Source: Coenobita brevimanus
Taxonomy: Eukaryota; Arthropoda; Malacostraca; Decapoda; Coenobitidae
DNA length: 64,000 nt
Assembly: GCA_032717465.1 (NCBI GenBank)
Contig: CM064663.1
Location: 13,513,489 to 13,577,488 of the forward strand
Direction: 5' to 3'
Part shown: piece by piece, positions 45,355-56,865 of the stretch
How positions within the stretch are numbered: the stretch's first letter is position 1
How the letters are laid out: every line of letters starts with the position of its first letter
Program-made: the position numbers and the translations under genes
The notes under the pieces: model-generated
What the model was told of the DNA's origin: nothing
What the model saw: only the letters and a program-made list of their open reading frames with translations
The model's database searches: none

Positions 45355-45860
45355 CATCATCATCCATCACCCAATCCTAAGCCGCCACATGAGGAGCGTA
45401 GGAGCCCGGGGCTAGGCAAATTTGGTCCTGACTTTTAGGATGAGAGTGATCAGTCTCACTCATCCCCGAGTGCATTACGTGAGGAATATACCCCAACCAC
45501 CCCTTGGATATAAACCTGCACAAGCTTAACACGATTGAAGCGCCTTAATTACCCACTAAATCAATAGGCACCATAATTTGGTTATATGGTTACCAACCAG
45601 CGTGGTAAATGGTTTCCTGGTGTACAGGAAAACATTTGGCTTGTCACTCAGTGTAGTCACCCACAGGCAGAAGGAAAAGGAAAGAATGAAGGAAAGAGAG
45701 ACAAGAGGGAGTGTAAAGTCACCCGTAGGCAGAAGGAGGAGCAAAGAATGAAGGAAGGAAAGACAGACGAGGAAGGAAGGAAGAGAGGAAAGGGCATACA
45801 CCTAAAGCAGCTCTACATCGAGTGAATGAATGGTGAGCACCCCCACCTACCACTGCATAT
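45355..45860 (+). repeat. R1 dispersed repeat, copy 2
   Basis: The longest R1 copy. Its core ('atggttaccaaccagcgtgg', 'taaatggtttcctgg', 'cttgtcactcagtgtag') lies at about 45589-45655. The upstream part, with 'cacaagcttaacacgattga', resembles sequence at 54480-54545. An internal direct repeat of a 'gtcacccrtaggcagaagga' block starts at 45654 and 45717. The copy ends in the (CTGT)n tract. Confidence 0.65.
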
Positions 45861-45930
45861 ATCTGTCTCTGTCTCTGTCTGTCTGTCTGTCTGTCTGTCC
45901 GTGTCTCTCTCTTCTCTCTCTCTTTCTCTC

Positions 45931-46007
<77 letters not shown>
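45861..46007. repeat. (CTGT)n(CT)n(TA)n compound microsatellite
   Basis: CTGT units, then CT units to about 45933, then TA units to 46007. Confidence 0.96.
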
Positions 46008-46009
<2 letters not shown>

Positions 46010-46449
46010 CATAGGGTCAGTAATTTGAACAGGAAACAATTTTCAACGAATGGAACACTGTTGACTAATAATTTACTCTCTGCTGAAGTATTTTACTGTA
46101 CTTAACACTAAAAAAAAAAAAATGATGAGTCCTGGTTTGCTTTTGTATTTGATGACAGACAACATTACTTAGTAGCCAGCACACTTATAAGGCTCTTGAT
46201 AAGGCTTTGGCATCCAAGGCATCCTTCAACAAATCATGTTGTTGTTTTCATGGAGGAATTGCGTAAAACCTCATCCTCATCTATTTATTTGTCTTAACAC
46301 TTGAAAAACTATTGTCTACATACCTTAATATACTCTCGCGTGATACAAACTGAACTAATTTTATTGAAGTATAAGAGGCATATTGGAGACTATGAAACTG
46401 TTTGCTGGAAATTATCCAAGAAGGAAAAGGTTTTTTGGTGTTTCCTTTC
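46008..46449. other. unassigned
   Basis: No gene or repeat recognised. Confidence 0.3.
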
Positions 46450-48260
46450 TTAACCCCTAAACCGCGGGCTAGTTTTGCTTTGACTTGCGTGTCCCGCGGG
46501 CATATTCGCTCTCTGACAGGCTCTCTAAAAATATTTGCCAAAACTCAGTTATTAGTCCTAGAATATTAAAATTAAATATGCTTATGGCACATACCTTCAG
46601 CTTTCTCCTGGGATGTTTGTTGAGCCTTCGACGAGTACTGTAGGACTTGTGCAGACCTCTGAAGTTGGGTAACGAAGTCTCCACTTTTCACTTCCCAACA
46701 ACCCGCAATATGATTACCACAGCCTGATATTATCACTAGAAACACTATTCTATGATTCTCAAATAGTTTGGAATCCATACTCCCCCCCAAAAAAACTGAA
46801 AGCAATGAAAATTATGAGCGCATATGACCTTCCCACTTGCGATCGTTTGCCGCTGGTGTTCTGTCATTTATTATTCATAAAAACACTCACACTTTATATT
46901 TCTATTACTATATAATATTCATATATATCTACAGTCTTTATCCATTAGTTTCCTTCAGTAATAGTAGTGTATTGTCAATGTAGGCATTCAATTTCTCTTT
47001 CAGTAAAATACATGGCATTTACTTTCTCGTCCTATATACTAGCGTTGAGAGTGAATCTGTCACTTTCACCTCCACTTTCATAACTCATAGTATTCATACA
47101 TGCTAGAGTGAAACTTTCACTTTCATTACTCCTAGTATATATACTCGTTTTCTTATATTACTACTCATTTACATCTCTATTTACATTCTCTATTTTATTT
47201 ACATTATTTCTATTTCTATTTTATTAACACTGTGTTAGGCACTGTCACTTGCAGTAACTTATAAAACTATTTTCCACTGTTCACTTATATTTACATTCAC
47301 TGCTTTCACTTGCTCTTTACACATTATTTACATTTCCACTTGCACTGTTTTACTCACCAGAAAGATCGTAGTCACTCTCTATCATTTTCATTGACAAATT
47401 AGCCAGTTCACGTTCCACAACAGTCACTTAGCCCTTTACCCCTTTCCACACGAGGTTTAGTAGGGGGTAGAGGTCACAGGGCCCTTTGCATGGGGCTAAA
47501 AAGTAGCGGAATTGGACAGGCGCGAATTCGACGTGCTTTCACCTTGAAAGATGACAGTAAACTGAATACAGTGTGATGGCCTGCCTAGGAAGGGTGCAAT
47601 GCTGCCAATGTCAGCCTTGTGACAGCTGCTAATATATATGCTATGAAATGATTGGCAGGAAATCTAGACAATACATAATAAATTAGGTAGTTCCAGGTGA
47701 ATGTAAATATCACTTAGGCTTCTCCCTTCCTTCCTTATAAATATTTTTATTACAAGAATAGATTATACGGCATATTTCAAGGGGAAATAAACAGTGTAAA
47801 TTAGCGACCGAGTGCACGTGAGGTGTTGTCAGGCGATAGTTAGCCAATTCCAGGGGTATGGCACTCTCACTTACCTTATTTCTTTCTTGTATATATTATT
47901 TGGTATAAGAATAGGGCATAGGGCTTATTTCAATGGATGAAATCAGTGGAAAATTCCAGGGATGATTTACTTAGCATAGCACGGCCGGGCAGGCGAGAGG
48001 AGAGGGTAATGGAGGGGAGGTAGGGAGGGGAGTCAAGAACGGGGAGAAATGGCTAAATTGTCAACAATGGATGGGAGTACAGATGAGATTAGGAGTGCTG
48101 ACTAGTGTTGGACATTGGCAGTACTGATAAATGATACAAGCCACCACTTGAAAGCCCGGGTGAATTCAGAATAACACAGAATCTCAAAAGTAACCCCCCC
48201 ACGGTATGATCCCTTGCTCCCAATCCTCACGAAAGTGACACCCCGTGGTTAAGGGGTTAA
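46450..48260. mobile_element. non-autonomous TTAA element (second family)
   Basis: The segment begins TTAACCCCTAAACCGCGG and, read inward from the right end, begins TTAACCCCTTAACCACGGGG. It therefore has imperfect inverted tips with TTAA at both ends, as in piggyBac-type elements. It is 1811 bp long, has no transposase-like frame, and differs from the MITE family of 11-777. Inside, two diverged copies of a roughly 90-bp block start near 47700 and 47868. No empty site is available in the window, so the boundaries rest on the tips alone. Confidence 0.6.
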
Positions 48261-48288
48261 ACAGAATTTGATTTGCAAGTTTATATAT

Positions 48289-48319
<31 letters not shown>

Positions 48320-49063
48320 TGTATGTGTGTGTGTGTTAACTTTGGTCCAGTCGGGAACAGGATCATTGTTAAACGATCCGGTGCTGGAATAGGTCAGTGA
48401 AGAAATTGGTTCTTGGGGTAAATAGGGCCAAATGCGAACACAAGTCTATAAATGACTAAAGACAGATCCCTGTGACAAATACTTTTTAATAAAACTCTCC
48501 ACATCCCTGTGAGAAGTTTTGTTTTTCTAGTCATTATTGTTATTTTACTTAAATAGAAAAGCCATATTTCAAAGGCTGTTTTGGCATATAATCTAACTTG
48601 GTCAACTAGAGAGCTGTCCACTTCTTTTGGCCAAATGTGGTGGTAATCCGTTAACCTGATCTCCGGATGTTACCTGGAACATAGAAAAGTGATTCAGCCT
48701 CCCTATCTCAAGAACTGCTTAAGCTAGGAAGGTAAAATATTACTGCAACATAGACTTATCGCAGAAGCAGTGCAGAATGGAATATGGTTATAATCGGTTG
48801 ATTATTCTCTGAGATCACCTGGGGTCAAAAAACGGAATTTTTCCATATACTATGTATATTCATAATTTTCATTGATGGAGTAAAGCTCCAGCCACCAAAT
48901 TTGGTCGACTAATAAACTGTGATGCTTAAGCTGCATTGGAAAATAACCGTGAATTTGACTTCAAGCTTCATTATAGGTCGACTTCCAGTAGGCCATGGCT
49001 GTTAGAAGTTTTTCTTTTAAAAATTGTCCCTGGACAATTTTACGGTGTTCTACTTATCATTAT
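48261..49063. other. unassigned, with a (TAGA)n tract
   Basis: A (TAGA)n run occupies about 48287-48319 and a short GT run 48325-48336. Nothing else is recognised. Confidence 0.4.
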
Positions 49064-49077
49064 TATTAATATCATTA

Positions 49078-49124
<47 letters not shown>

Positions 49125-49126
49125 TA
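49064..49126. repeat. (ATT)n microsatellite
   Basis: ATT units with a few ATC, followed by (ACT)n at 49131-49151. It flanks the 3' side of LINE1d; another ATT tract flanks the 5' side at 52891. Confidence 0.95.
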
Positions 49127-49151
49127 TATTACTACTACTACTACTACTACT

Positions 49152-52100
49152 ATTGTCACTATCTATCTATCTATCTATTGCCAGACGCCTCAATCCCGTT
49201 TGGGGTGGCCACAAACAACTCGCCTCCAAGTCGCCCTGTCCCCCACCATTTCACTGCCGTGCTCCCAACTCACACCCCCCTCTCTCATATACCTCTCCAC
49301 CCCATCCCTCCATCTCATCCTCGGCCTCCCCCTCCCTCTTCCCCCCTCCAGCTCACTCACATACACTCTCTTCATCAGCCTTTCACCCTCCATCCTCTCC
49401 ACATGGCCAAACCACCTCAGTGTGTTCCTCATAACACTTCCTATCACATCCACATCACCACCACAACACTCCTTTATATCCTCATTCGTCAGCCTGTCTT
49501 TCCATGTGACTCCACAGGCTCCTCTTAACCCGCGGCGTCCCGTCGACGTTCTTTTACGTCCACACGTTTTGTCACTGCCAATCCCATTGACGTACATAAA
49601 CGCGAAAAAAATGCAAGGTCCCTAATTTGCACAATTTTCAATTTTCGCGAGTCATTTTTGGTATGTATACACGTGACACCTTCCTCAACAAGATGCCAGG
49701 CAGAGACAATGCCTTACCCAGCATGACCTCCTCCCCCCCCCTGCATGCCATTGTCTCAGCAATTCACCTGTTATCAGTGACCTGGCCAGTATAGCCATGT
49801 CATGCCACGGTACGAAATTCAGGGCCAGAGTGATTCCCCAATCAATGACAATGTGGAGGACAAACTTTACATAGCATTAGAGGAAGAAACAGTTAGAAAT
49901 GATGATCAGGTAATGTGGCAAAAAAAGGTCAGGTATTAGTGAGTGAAACAATGCTTATAATGCCTATATTACTGCTTGAAAACCAATATACTCTTGTACT
50001 AATATAACAGTAAATAAATAAATACCGTTTATGAGTGGTGTGAAATAGTTATCCTCCCATAGAACTCGTTTTCTTTGGTGCCAGCCTGATAGAAAACCCA
50101 GTAAGGTAAGGAGGCCATCCTACCTGTAATGAGTATTTTAAACCTCAGGTGAGCAATTTCTCTATGAATTTTCGATGTTTCTCACCAAAAGCGAAGGTTT
50201 GGGCCAAAAAAAAATTTTTCTTAAAATGATCGGGATTGGGGGGAGTCAGTGGTGGAAAAGTGGTCGGGATGGGGCGGGTTAAATAACTCATTTCCACTGC
50301 TCTCACTCTTGACTTGTGTCCTTCCAACAACGTCCAAGCTTCACTTCCGTACGTTAGAGTTGGTATCACAATACTGTTATGTAACTTTTTCACTTCCATG
50401 CTCACTTCCCTGTTTCTTATCACTGCTTTCAAAGAACCAGCAATCTTTCTTCCCTGCTGTACCCTTTCAAGCACTTCACCCTCCAAACCTCCATCCTTAC
50501 TCATCACACTACCCAAGTACTTAAACGTACTCACATTTTCCAATTCCTCACCATCCAACCTCGCTGTACATTCACTGATCTCTCCCTTCTCAAAGACCGT
50601 CACTTTACTCTTCCCTACATTCACCTTTAGATTCCGTTTCTTACACACTCTCCCAAACTCATCCACCAAGCCTTGCAGCTCCCCTTCATCTTCACTCAAC
50701 AACACAGTATCATCTGCAAACAACAGTACAGGGAGTTTCCAAACACTATCCTCTCTCACCAGGGCCACTCCAACATCCACTACCCTACCTTGTACCTCTT
50801 TTATTATCCCATCCATATACAGATTGAACAACCATGGAGACATGACACATCCCTGTTTCAACCCAACTTTCAAAGGGAAATATTCACTTAGTTCACCATC
50901 CACACACACTGCAGCCTTCGCACCATCGTACATACTCTTCACAGCATTCAACAACTTCCCATCTACTCCATATATTCTTAACACTTTCCACAATCCTTGT
51001 CTATCCATTCTGTCATATGCTTTCTCCAAATCCATGAAAGCAGCATACAACTTCTTTCCCTTCTCTAGAAACTTTTCCACTAAAGATCTAAGAATGAATA
51101 TCTGATCTACACAACCTCTTCCCTTCCTAAAGCCTCCCTGTTCTTCTCCAACTAATTTCTCTGTTCTTTCTCTAACTCTGTCAATAAGTATCCTACCATA
51201 CACTTTTCCTATTATACTAAGAAGACAAATGCCCCTATGATTACCACACACTTCTTTTTCCCCTTTTCCTTTGTACAAGAGAATAATTATACCTGACTTC
51301 CAATAATCCGGGACTCTACCTTCCTCCCAGGCCAATCTGCACATCTTCCACATCCATTCTACTACTATCTCTCCCCCATGCTTCAGCATTTCACCACACA
51401 CTTCATCAATTCCTGGGGCTTTCCCCGATTTAACTTTCTTCATTGCTTCCACAACTTCTATCCTACTGATTTCTTCCTGTCTTCTCACCTCCCTCCTTCT
51501 CCCAGCCATTTCCCAGCTGCTTATACTCGCCTTACTTCCATCCTCTATGTTCAACAATTCCTTAGTGTTCTTTCCATCTGCTTACTTTTTCTCCCTTCTC
51601 CACTAGTAATCTATCATTTTTATCTTTCACTCCCCTACTAACTTCACTTCCACCCTGTCTTACTCTTTTCACCTCTTTCCAGAACATTTTCTTACAGTCC
51701 CTCCACTTGACACTCAAATTCCATCTAAATTCCTCATCCACTCTCTTCTTACTCTCTCTTACTAATCTTTTCACCTCTCTCTTTCATTCTACATATAACT
51801 CTCTCTTCCGCCTCTCAACTTCTTCCACGCCCCTATTTCTCATCCATTCATTGTATGCTTTCTTCTTTTGTGCCACAGCCTGTCTCACCTCTTCAGTCCA
51901 CCACGTTGTTACTTGCACCCCCCTCCGTCTTCTCTTCCTTCCACACACCACATCACATGCTGCACATATTTCTTCTGTAAATATCCTACACACACCTTCC
52001 ACGTCTCCCATCTGCTCCAATTCATATTTGCCCAATCGTTCCTCCACTTCTCTCTTATACTCTGCCTTTTTCTCATCCTCTTGTAACCTTTCCACTCTCC

Positions 52101-52890
52101 TTGCAACTACTCCTTCCTCTCGTCTTTCCCTTCTTCTATTCCTCCATCTTACTTGAATTCTAATTCTGGCCACCACCAAGTAGTGGTCAGCCAAGTCCAC
52201 TCCCCCAACCTCTAAAAACCCTTGCATCCATTACACATCTTCGCATCCTTTCATCCACACACACATAATCAATCATTCCCTTCCTTTCATTCAGTTCACC
52301 ACCCACCCTTCTCATCACTCACCATGTATACCTGTGGATCATTTTATGCCTGAAGAGAGTATTGGCTATCATCAACCCCCTCCCAGCACAAATGTCCACT
52401 AACGCACTCCCATTCTGATCTATCTCAGCAGGTACACCCCACTCACCAACTATTCCATCCACCTTCACATTCCCAACTTTACCATTCATATCACCAATCA
52501 AAAACACTCTCTCATTCCTTCCAAACTTTTCCATGCACATTTCTACATTTGTCCTGAGCCCTTCTCTCACACTTCTAGCACGATCTTGCGTTGGCGCATA
52601 CACACACACAATCGCCCACATTTGTATTCCAACTTTCAACTTTACCCACACAATCCTTGACCCAACTGATCCATACTGTCTTATGCTCCTCTTCCATCTT
52701 TTACTCACAATTATACATACTCCTTCCTTTCCCCTCTCATTCTCACCTACTCCTGCACATATACCCCATCCATACTCCCATTCTCTCACACTTTCTCCTC
52801 TCCATTTTGTTTCAGTTATTCCACGTACATCCACTTTCGCACCCTCAAGCACCTGGACAATCTCTCTCCCTTTCACCTCATCATTTGCTC
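49152..52890 (-). mobile_element. LINE1d, near full-length LINE1 copy
   Basis: The endonuclease (52876-52319) has GITETKWRG and VFLIGDMNGKVGNVKVDG. The linker covers 52227-51560. RT (51557-50283) has SGKAPGIDEVCGEML, EEQGGFRKGRGCVDQ, LKQGCVMSPWLFNLYMDG, LLFADDTVLLSEDEG and TLTYGSEAWTLLEGHK. The C-terminal domain continues at 49524 after the MITE and ends with a GRPRMRWRDGVERYM motif. The 3' tail is (TAGA)n. It lacks the first 200-odd bases seen in LINE1a. Apart from the MITE and a few frameshifts it is the best-preserved LINE1 here, with catalytic FADD intact. Confidence 0.9.
49525..50282. mobile_element. piggyBac-type MITE, copy B
   Basis: A 758-bp element bounded by TTAA, inverted relative to copy A and similar over its whole length. 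It splits LINE1d between the sequences encoding VEMSYL and RGACGVTW. LINE1b has the same coding sequence uninterrupted around one TTAA at 26756-26759. Removing 754 bp (the element minus one TTAA) puts the two LINE1d frames back in register. It has no coding capacity. Confidence 0.96.
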
Positions 52891-52892
52891 AC

Positions 52893-52943
<51 letters not shown>
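52891..52943. repeat. (ATT)n microsatellite
   Basis: About 17 ATT units directly abut the 5' end of LINE1d. Confidence 0.96.
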
Positions 52944-52945
<2 letters not shown>

Positions 52946-53350
52946 CATGGAAAGGAAATATATCCTGAGGAATATGTCTCTTGTGGAAACTTAATTGAAG
53001 AATTTCACTCATGAAGGAAGAAAAGTCCATTCAGGAAAATACGCGTGTGGAAAAAAAAAAAAAAGGTCTCCACAGATTAGAAATACGTCCATGTTGTAAA
53101 CAGGTCATGAAGTGAAATAATTCCATGATGAAAATTTGTCCAAAGAAGGATTTGGTATAAGGGAAACATATTTCAGGGAGAGGTTTAAGTACCATATAGA
53201 AAATGGAGTAGTGACAGAAAATAGGTCTGGGTAAGTGGCACATAATTGGGCCGTGGAGGAGAAATGGTCCTAAGGAAACAGGTCCTTAGAAGAAAAGTAT
53301 CCAATGAACAGTTTCACAAGGGAAATTAGGAACGTGTTGGTTGAGCCCAA
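52946..53350. repeat. highly diverged short-period repeat
   Basis: The motifs 'gtggaaa' or 'aggaaa', followed about 8 nt later by 'gtcc' or 'tcatga', recur about every 14-18 bp through the tract. This suggests an old minisatellite of about 16 bp. The evidence is visual only. Confidence 0.4.
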
Positions 53351-53751
53351 GAAGGTATAGTGTGAGACTGACTTATATGTGAGTGAAAATTACTTGATAA
53401 TCTTGGAAGAATTATCATATATGCATATAAATAATTCTATGTGTACACTGAAGTGTGTATGTATTTTAAGCAACTGTACCTGCAGAAGATGTAAGCAGAG
53501 AGCTCCTTGCATCACAGGCAGCGTCAAAGAGGATGATCAGCAGCAGACCACGTTTCATCATCCATAGGGCCAACATCTGTGAGGGCAATCATCCATTTAG
53601 CAATGTAGAAAGTTCAAGTATCTATCATGCAGTATTTCTTTCCTCATCAGTGGATACGGGTCTGGAGCCAGATACTAAGAACAGACGTTTAAGGCAAGGG
53701 TAACAAACCTTGATAATCCCGAGTGACATCGTTTTAGCGATGATATCAAAA
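53351..53751. other. unassigned
   Basis: No supported feature. Confidence 0.3.
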
Positions 53752-54462
53752 CCTAAGTCTTACTAATACCAAGCCAGATCACTTCCATCTAAAACGATTC
53801 CAGGCTGGCGCAGGGGGGCGGAGCATCGGAGTGACGTCAGCGGGCACGAAACCCAAGTTCAGTTGACGCCTGACCATGGTGGTGAGTGGATGTATGCTCC
53901 ACTCTCCAGATCATGACATTTTTAGTCCCAAGAAGTGAGGGAAGGGACTGAAATGTGTGAGGGAAGGTGTGGGGGTTTGAGGGAGGATATGAGGATGTGA
54001 AGGAAGGTTTTGTGGTGTATGGGGAAGGAAATGAGGGTGTGAAGGAAGGTGTGGGGGTGTGACGGAAGGATATGAGAGTGTGAAGGAAGGTGTGGGCGTA
54101 TGATGGAAGGATATGAGGGTGTGAAGGAAGGTGTGGGGGTATGATGGAAGGATATGAGGGTGTGAAGGAAGGTGTGGGGGTGTGATGGAAGGATATGAGG
54201 GTGTGATGGAAGTTGTGGAGTGTGAAGGAAGGTGTGGGGTGTGAGGGAAGGCGAAGGGGTGTAAGGGAACCTACTGCTATAATATTGGATTAAACGAGTC
54301 CGCACTTCTTCCCGTTCTTAGTTTTCTCTTATTATTAATGTTTAATTTGAGTCTGCCCTTTTATACATTTTCTCTTACTTAAGCCAACTGACGTCACACA
54401 CAAGCCACGCTTCCCTGCGCCCTGATGGAAAGTGATCCGACTTGGTATTAGTAGACTTAGCT
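53752..54462. mobile_element. foldback (long inverted repeat) element with minisatellite core
   Basis: The left arm starts CTAAGTCTTACTAATACC and continues AAGCCAGATCACTTCCATC. The right arm, read inward from 54462, starts CTAAGTCTACTAATACC and continues AAGTCGGATCACTTTCCATC. Both then share GGCGCAGGG and GTGACGTCAG further in. Arms of about 75-95 bp enclose a G-rich minisatellite. No transposase is present and I could not identify a target duplication. Confidence 0.6.
53935..54275. repeat. 41-bp minisatellite
   Basis: Units resembling 'gtgtgaaggaaggtgtgggg' plus 'gtatgatggaaggatatgag' repeat with a 41-bp period, most regular from 54035 to 54200. Shorter, diverged units lie at both edges. 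The plus strand is purine-rich and G-rich. Confidence 0.88.
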
Positions 54463-54469
54463 CGAACCA

Positions 54470-54690
54470 ACCCTCAGACTGACACCCTTATGTGTCCTGC
54501 ACAGTTAAAGCACCTGATCTCAATAGACCACAAAAGCGATGATTTGGTTAAATGGCTACCACCCATCATGGTCTATGTTTTCCTGGATTAGATGAAACCC
54601 TCTTGCGTGTCACTCAGGGTAGAGTCGCTAGAAGGATGCATTACATTGGGCAAAAGGATGATGGCCACGCCTACCTGTCATATAGTTCGT

Positions 54691-54693
<3 letters not shown>
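54470..54693 (+). repeat. R1 dispersed repeat, copy 3
   Basis: 'gatgatttggttaaatggct', 'accacccatcatgg', 'gttttcctgg', 'gtgtcactcagggtagagtc' and 'aaggatgatgg', ending directly in (TA)n. Same orientation as the other two copies. Confidence 0.68.

Positions 54694-54743
<50 letters not shown>
54694..54743. repeat. (TA)n microsatellite
   Basis: About 24 TA units, which are also the insertion site of Gypsy-3. Confidence 0.96.
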
Positions 54744-54746
<3 letters not shown>

Positions 54747-55754
54747 CACGGGGTTTTTATAATATCACGGTAATTCTGATATATAAATGCTTAAATATTA
54801 TTTAAATTGATATTAATATTCAATAATATTGAAGAGCAGAGACAATGATTGTCTTGCTACATCAAGCAACGATTACTTTACGCTGACTTGCTAAGATTCT
54901 CAAGAACGAGAATTTATAAACTTTCTCAACAGTACACAGCAGAGACTAATTACTCACAATTGCTGAATTACTGTACTGTTAGCCTCTGGAGAAAGTTACA
55001 TCACCCCTGACAATAAATAACTAATACTAATAATAATAACATCAGGTTCTTGCTGATGCATTAACTCCTGGCACAACGGATTTTAAGTTAATACAAGACT
55101 GGTCTACGTACCAGTTATGAATAGTAAATGTTTATGCAAGCTAGGAGCTATATGGAAAATAAGCTTAATTTGGATTAAATGAAACAAGACTTTACACTGA
55201 GCTCAAGAAAGGAACTGTTAAATTTATTAATTACAAAAATAAATTTAACGTTACATTTCAAATCAATGAGACGCACTCACTCACTCTCACAAAAGCTAAA
55301 TACTTACGCCTAGGAAAAACACCTTAACTAAGCTCTTAAAACTACAAAATACATAATAGAAATACCAGTCGATGAATACTATGTATCACCCGAGGGGTGG
55401 GAGTACTGGGATTAACTGTACTAATGGAGCTTGGGGTGCTAGCTGACCTCTCCACTTCTGAGCACAGACCCTTTCTCCGTCACAGCAAACACAAGACTGC
55501 TTTCAAATCGTGGGAAAGAAAGGCGGAGCACTAAGCCGTATTTTCTAACGATCGAGTGAGCGAAACGCGCCCAAAACAATCGCTCATCGGAAGCGCTAAT
55601 GTCTCACACAGAGACGATCACGTATGACAATGAAAAACTGATTTGACAAAGCTTCCGTCCGAATGAGCGGTTAACTGAACGAAAAACAGTGAGTTTTCCA
55701 CTAATAGTTCGTGGCTTCTCACAAAAGGGAAATGTCGCGAATTGATTCGTGACA
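54744..55754 (-). repeat. Gypsy-3 3' LTR
   Basis: 1011 bp, beginning TGTCACGGGG and ending TTCGTGACA, with TGTCACG/CGTGACA inverted tips. It is identical to the visible part of the other LTR. Confidence 0.93.
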
Positions 55755-55775
55755 TTACGCCCCATGAAAATTAAA
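55755..55775 (-). promoter_or_regulatory. Gypsy-3 polypurine tract
   Basis: The sense strand reads ATGGGGCGTAA immediately before the 3' LTR tip TGTCACG, the usual place and composition of the plus-strand primer in Gypsy elements. Confidence 0.6.
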
Positions 55776-56113
55776 TCTTTCTTCCTTCAGAAGAAAGATT
55801 TCAATATACATACATATAAATCCTAACTCAGTCACACAAGATTCACACTGTGGTGTGTGTGCTATCCTGCTACAGGAGAAAGTCGCAGTCGCCAGTGAGC
55901 GAAAAAACCTCGTATTTACGTTAATAGAAGCAAGCTTGAGGGAAAAACTCCGTGACGACGGTGAAAATCCTGTACTCAGGTCAAACTGAGCGAAAAGTCG
56001 CTACATTTACACTGACAACTAATTGTTGTGTAGCGTGGTGTATGTAATACACGGTGTAGGTGTGACAGTTGTAGTGTAACTGTACCTACGTGTAAAATGA
56101 CACAGTAAATAAT

Positions 56114-56287
56114 ATGGCGACGACGAAGGCAGAGGAGAAGAGGCAGCAGCGTGCAGCAGATGATCAGCTGGTCCGCACAGCAAAACTGCTACACCCATTG
56201 CTGAACCTGCAAAACCAATTAAGGTGGAGCATCAAAAGTGTCAATGAGACAAAATTTTATCATGTTGCAATTACTCTCTCTGCCTAG
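56114..56287 (+). CDS. 57-codon plus-strand ORF, antisense to Gypsy-3
   Basis: An ATG-to-TAG frame encodes a small protein that begins MATTKAEEKRQQRAADDQ and continues with a Leu-rich middle (KLLHPLLNLQNQL). It lies within the 3' non-coding region of Gypsy-3, opposite to the element. No homology is recognised and it may be chance. Confidence 0.2.
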   Translation: MATTKAEEKRQQRAADDQLVRTAKLLHPLLNLQNQLRWSIKSVNETKFYHVAITLSA

Positions 56288-56342
56288 CAGTCAGTGCTAC
56301 GACGTACATTCGAGGTCGCCATTAATTATAGTACACGATTAG

Positions 56343-56865
56343 TTTCGACAAGTTGAGAATCCCTGTGCAAACTCGGGTCTTCAATAGCCTCGAACTGCAC
56401 ACGGGTCCTCAACCTGTGCCTTAACCTACAGTACTTATATTAATATCGGGAAGCTGAGAATCCTTGTGCAAACTTGGGTCTTCCATAGCCTCAAGTCGCC
56501 TCTGCAGAGTTCTCACTTCCCCCTTAACCTACAATACAATACTTATATTAGTACCGGGAAGCTGAGAATCCTTGTGCAAACTTGGGTCTTCCATAGCCTC
56601 AAGTCGCCTCTGCGGAGTTCTCTCTCGAACTTCCCCCTTAACCTACAAAACTTATATTAGTATTGGGAAGCTGAGAATCCTTGTGCAAACTTGGGTCTTC
56701 CATAGCCTCAAGTCGCCACTGCGGAGTTCTCTCTCGAACTTCCCCCTTAACCTACGGTACATATATTAGTACCGGGAAGCTGAGAATCCTTATGCAAACT
56801 TGGGTCTTCCATAGCCTCAAGTCGCCTCTCAACTTCCCCCTTAACTTACGGTACATAATATGTAT
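56343..56865. repeat. 108-bp tandem repeat in Gypsy-3 3' region
   Basis: Five units start near 56343, 56447, 56554, 56663 and 56772. Each contains 'gggaagctgagaatccttg' and 'cttccatagcctcaagtcgc' and ends in 'ccttaacctac' plus 'atattagt'. The first is the most diverged and the last is shortened. The array lies just beyond the polyprotein stop. Confidence 0.93.

Noticed and set aside
46572..46805. 77-codon minus-strand frame inside the 46.45-48.26 kb element as a transposase remnant
   Set aside because: No transposase motif visible; likely a chance frame.
53379..53567. Cysteine-containing 62-codon plus-strand frame as a small host peptide
   Set aside because: No signal peptide, no homology recognised, and no splice or promoter support.
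53922..54305. 127-codon minus-strand frame with His/Thr/Pro-rich repeats
   Set aside because: Translation of the 41-bp minisatellite; no start context or homology.
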